Shown piece by piece: positions 8,250-9,705 of a DNA stretch of 9,705 nt (its first letter is position 1; every line of letters begins with the position of its first letter). The stretch lies in NCBI GenBank assembly GCA_029004695.1, contig JAQVZB010000043.1, positions 1 to 9,705 on the forward strand, given 5' to 3'. This DNA is from Bacilli bacterium (GTDB lineage: Bacteria; Bacillota_I; Bacilli_A; RF39; UBA660). Below the pieces are notes generated by a model, which saw nothing but the letters and a program-made list of their open reading frames with translations, did not search any database and was not told the origin of the DNA. The translations under genes were made by a program, and so were the position numbers.

Positions 8250-9289
8250 AACATACCTACACTTTGACAAAATTGATCTTCTCCAAATAAATCGCCTGTT
8301 GTAGCAAGTGCATATGCTCTGCATCCACCGCATAAATATTTTTTAGAACATTTTCCACATTTACCTTTTAAGTTATCTCTTGTTCTTAATTCTTCTATTT
8401 GTTTAGAATTATGCCATATATTATATAAAGATTCTTTATTTAAATCTCCACAAGGTTCATTAATAGCAGTACAAGCTATTACAGTTTTATCTAGCCTTAT
8501 ATATAAAAATTTACATCCCGCTGTACATCCACCCCAGACATTTTCAAGATTAGGTTTTTGATCTAAAAACTTTTTAACACGATAATCAAATATATGTCTT
8601 AAAGGATCATCTACTAATAATTCCATATTTGTAGTTTCTATATATTTAGTAACAAGAGATCCCATAGTCAGGTATTTTTTAATAAAACTTTTGTTTTCAT
8701 CATTATTAAAACAAGCACGACCAATTGGAATTATACGACTGAAACTAAATCCGTAAACACCTAGTGTATTTGCAAATTTTACTAAATCTAATACATCATC
8801 AACATTATCCTTACCTATAGTTGCTTTTATAAAAATTTTATATCCTTTGTTAACACATTTTTTAATTCCATCAACCGTTTTATCAAAAGAACCTTCTAGA
8901 CCTCTAATTTTATCATGTACTTCTCTTTTAGAACTATCTAAACTTATTGTAAATAATTTAACATTATATTTATCTAATAATTCAAAGTTTTTTTTATTAA
9001 AAAATAATCCATTTGTATTAATACGAACATTTAAACCAAATGAATGAATTATTTTAAATATTTCTTCTAATTGGGGATGCAAAAAAGGTTCTCCCCCAGA
9101 TAAGTTTATTGTTTCAAGTTTTTTAGCCCATCTTATAGTTTCAGTAATTTGCTCTTTAATAAACTTTGGATCCATATATTGTTTATTAGAACTTAAAGCA
9201 TTTCTACTGCAAAAAATACATTTTAAATTACAACAGTCTGTAATCATAAAAGATAAGGATTTTAATTCAACATTTACTTTGGTTTTCAT
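8246..9289 (-). CDS. Radical SAM/SPASM peptide-modifying enzyme
   Basis: This 347-aa protein belongs to the radical SAM/SPASM class that includes PqqE, MftC and anaerobic sulfatase-maturing enzymes. The SAM-binding [4Fe-4S] motif is C20-x3-C24-x2-C27, and the SAM-contacting GGEP lies at 65-68. The C-terminal SPASM region has cysteines at 255, 259, 273, 280, 311, 314, 320, 323 and 341, including the classic CGKC-x5-CGGCRA arrangement and a TGD segment near 331-333. That is enough to hold two auxiliary iron-sulfur clusters. There is no N-terminal leader-binding (RRE) extension, because the radical SAM motif starts within 20 residues. The start has an AGGAAG ribosome site close upstream. It is the first enzyme after the 28-aa peptide and is the best candidate to act on it, for example by crosslinking or oxidative chemistry at Cys or Trp. 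The family is certain, the substrate inferred. The stop overlaps the next start as ATGA. Confidence 0.9.
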   Translation of the reverse strand: MKTKVNVELKSLSFMITDCCNLKCIFCSRNALSSNKQYMDPKFIKEQITETIRWAKKLETINLSGGEPFLHPQLEEIFKIIHSFGLNVRINTNGLFFNKKNFELLDKYNVKLFTISLDSSKREVHDKIRGLEGSFDKTVDGIKKCVNKGYKIFIKATIGKDNVDDVLDLVKFANTLGVYGFSFSRIIPIGRACFNNDENKSFIKKYLTMGSLVTKYIETTNMELLVDDPLRHIFDYRVKKFLDQKPNLENVWGGCTAGCKFLYIRLDKTVIACTAINEPCGDLNKESLYNIWHNSKQIEELRTRDNLKGKCGKCSKKYLCGGCRAYALATTGDLFGEDQFCQSVGML

Positions 9290-9309
9290 AACTTCCTAAC
9301 TACTTTGTT

Positions 9310-9334
9310 AAAGGTAGTATTAAATACTACCTTT
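9310..9334 (-). terminator. Stem-loop between the peptide gene and the enzyme genes (attenuator or processing site)
   Basis: A perfect 11-bp inverted repeat (AAAGGTAGTAT, loop of 3, ATACTACCTTT) lies 28 bases after the stop of the 28-aa peptide gene and 20 bases before the start of the first radical SAM gene. No T-run follows it on the minus strand, so it is not a clean intrinsic terminator. Partial terminators or 3' stabilising hairpins in this position commonly keep precursor mRNA in excess over enzyme mRNA in RiPP operons. The hairpin is seen; its effect is inferred. Confidence 0.7.
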
Positions 9335-9362
9335 GACTAGAAAAAAAATTCACAGTGATTTT

Positions 9363-9449
9363 TTACCATCCACATTCAACAGATGCACATTGTAATAAAT
9401 ATTCAATCTCTTTTAAAGATACCTCAGCTGTGTCAAATTCTTTTTCCAT
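9363..9449 (-). CDS. 28-aa putative RiPP precursor peptide ending in ECGW
   Basis: This small gene was found by reading the minus strand upstream of the radical SAM genes. The peptide starts MEKEFDTAEV, continues through an acidic, probably helical stretch (SLKEIEYLLQ) and ends CASVECGW followed by TAA. It has seven acidic and two basic residues, two Cys (21 and 26) and a C-terminal Trp28. The ATG is supported by a GGTGGTGA ribosome site five bases upstream; three in-frame GTG codons lie inside that site and are less likely starts. An acidic leader plus a short Cys/aromatic tail, placed first in a unit of four radical SAM enzymes, is typical of a precursor for peptide modification. Mycofactocin precursors are similarly short and end in Cys-Gly-Val-Tyr, but I see no further similarity. 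No double-Gly cleavage site or signal peptide is present. The ORF and its context are observed; the substrate role is inferred. Confidence 0.8.
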   Translation of the reverse strand: MEKEFDTAEVSLKEIEYLLQCASVECGW

Positions 9450-9452
9450 AGT

Positions 9453-9463
9453 TTTCACCACCA
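9453..9463 (-). promoter_or_regulatory. Ribosome binding site of the 28-aa peptide gene
   Basis: GGTGGTGA, ending five bases before the ATG at 9449, matches most of the AGGAGGTGA consensus. It is one of the better sites in the unit and fixes the start of an ORF that would otherwise be easy to overlook. Confidence 0.65.
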
Positions 9464-9536
9464 CTCTGCAATTGATGTTTTATATATAATATATTTTATA
9501 TATATTATAAATTCGGTTAATGTAAAAATTAATTGT

Positions 9537-9565
9537 ATGTTAACATATATTATTTGAAAAGTCAA
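9537..9565 (-). promoter_or_regulatory. Candidate sigma-A promoter of the operon
   Basis: On the minus strand TTGACT (9565-9560) is followed after 17 bases by TAACAT (9542-9537), a good -35 and a moderate -10 element, about 90 bases before the peptide gene. A T-run lies just before the -35. Nearby alternatives exist, such as TATAAT at 9509-9504 with a poor -35, because the DNA is AT-rich. The -10 overlaps the palindrome ATGTTAACAT (9537-9546). Confidence 0.45.
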
Positions 9566-9616
9566 AAAAATCCGTCATTGTTAATTTAAATTTGAAGTGC
9601 AACAAAAAATAAAAAA

Positions 9617-9671
9617 AGATATATATTCCTGTATACTTAAATTAGTACAAATAAGAAAGGAATATATATCT
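9617..9671 (+). repeat. 14-bp perfect inverted repeat enclosing the ribosome site of the right-edge gene
   Basis: AGATATATATTCCT (9617-9630) and AGGAATATATATCT (9658-9671) are exact reverse complements with 27 bases between them. The right arm contains the AGGA of the ribosome site and ends immediately before the ATG at 9672. In RNA this would close the ribosome site, which would repress translation from read-through transcripts. Such hairpins are known in front of transposase genes. Confidence 0.7.
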
Positions 9672-9705
9672 ATGAATTATAATACTACAAATAAAATTAA
9701 AAAGC
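9672..9705 (+). CDS. 5' end of an unidentified plus-strand gene, possibly a transposase
   Basis: The only divergent gene starts with ATG at 9672 and runs off the window after 11 codons (MNYNTTNKIKK). AGAAAGGA lies about ten bases upstream and serves as ribosome site. The leader contains a long inverted repeat (9617-9671) that abuts the ATG, and a TTTGAAGTGCAAC sequence about 80 bases upstream reminds me of IS30-family ends. A transposase is therefore my guess, but 11 residues cannot decide. Confidence 0.5.
   Translation, partial: MNYNTTNKIKK

Larger units (their letters stand above)
9581..9705 (+). mobile_element. Possible left end of an insertion sequence, IS30-like
   Basis: TTTGAAGTGCAAC (9591-9603) about 80 bases before a gene start, followed by a leader hairpin, resembles the left terminal repeats of IS30-family elements as I remember them. 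The element would continue beyond the window, so its right repeat, target duplication and transposase cannot be checked. The exact left boundary is a guess. Confidence 0.3.

Noticed and set aside
8847..9047. Plus-strand ORF of 66 codons
   Set aside because: It is antisense to the SPASM enzyme gene with no domain or ribosome site; a shadow ORF.
9340..9366. A-run, TCACAGTGA and T-run just after the peptide gene as an intrinsic terminator
   Set aside because: The stem is only about three pairs next to the loop, then an A-A mismatch and A-T pairs. It is too weak beside the 11-bp hairpin at 9310-9334.
9559..9582. Minus-strand mini-ORF starting MTDFFDFSNNIC as a second precursor or leader peptide
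   Set aside because: It has only 12 codons, no ribosome site, and overlaps the candidate -35 element, so it is probably not translated.
1..9705. CRISPR arrays, tRNA or rRNA genes and riboswitches, including a cobalamin riboswitch in front of the B12 enzymes
   Set aside because: No regularly spaced repeats, no cloverleaf or rRNA signature, and the roughly 90-base leader before the peptide gene is too short and AT-rich for a recognisable cobalamin riboswitch.

Overview
The window is strongly AT-rich (by eye; GC not counted) and uses TGA, TAG and TAA as stops with TGG for Trp, so the code is table 11 rather than the mycoplasma code. AGGAGG-type ribosome sites, a HelD-type RNA polymerase recycling ATPase and the low GC point to a low-GC Gram-positive bacterium (Bacilli, Clostridia or a related gut lineage). 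I cannot name a genus.

Layout. Almost everything is one minus-strand transcription unit read from right to left: a possible promoter (about 9537-9565), a 28-residue peptide gene (9363-9449), a perfect 11-bp stem-loop (9310-9334), then seven tightly packed genes. In order these are a radical SAM/SPASM enzyme (8246-9289), two B12-binding-domain radical SAM enzymes (6864-8249 and 4916-6871), a fourth radical SAM enzyme with SPASM/twitch-like cysteines (3940-4941), an M29-family metallo-aminopeptidase (2865-3947), a GNAT acetyltransferase (2381-2863) and a HelD-type ATPase (167-2374). A strong intrinsic terminator (66-103) closes the unit. Junctions are overlaps of 4, 8, 26 and 8 nt, or gaps of 1 and 6 nt, so the seven genes look co-transcribed and translationally coupled. 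At the right edge a plus-strand gene starts at 9672 behind a hairpin that hides its ribosome site. It may be the left end of an insertion sequence.

Reading. I interpret the unit as a compact ribosomal-peptide natural product (RiPP) or peptide-derived cofactor pathway. The short acidic peptide ends in Cys-Ala-Ser-Val-Glu-Cys-Gly-Trp and is the likely substrate. The SPASM enzyme, the two B12 enzymes and the fourth radical SAM enzyme would install several modifications (crosslinks, methylations or other radical chemistry), the M29 peptidase would trim the leader or free the product, and the acetyltransferase would tailor it or protect the host. A short acidic peptide ending in Cys-Gly-aromatic, next to a SPASM radical SAM enzyme and a metallopeptidase, recalls the logic of mycofactocin, but the peptidase family and the B12 enzymes differ. 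No exporter and no free-standing leader-binding (RRE) protein is visible, although both ends of the unit seem to be in the window. HelD at the end of the unit raises the possibility that the product, or its resistance, involves RNA polymerase. The enzyme families are clear from motifs; the pathway and its product are inference.
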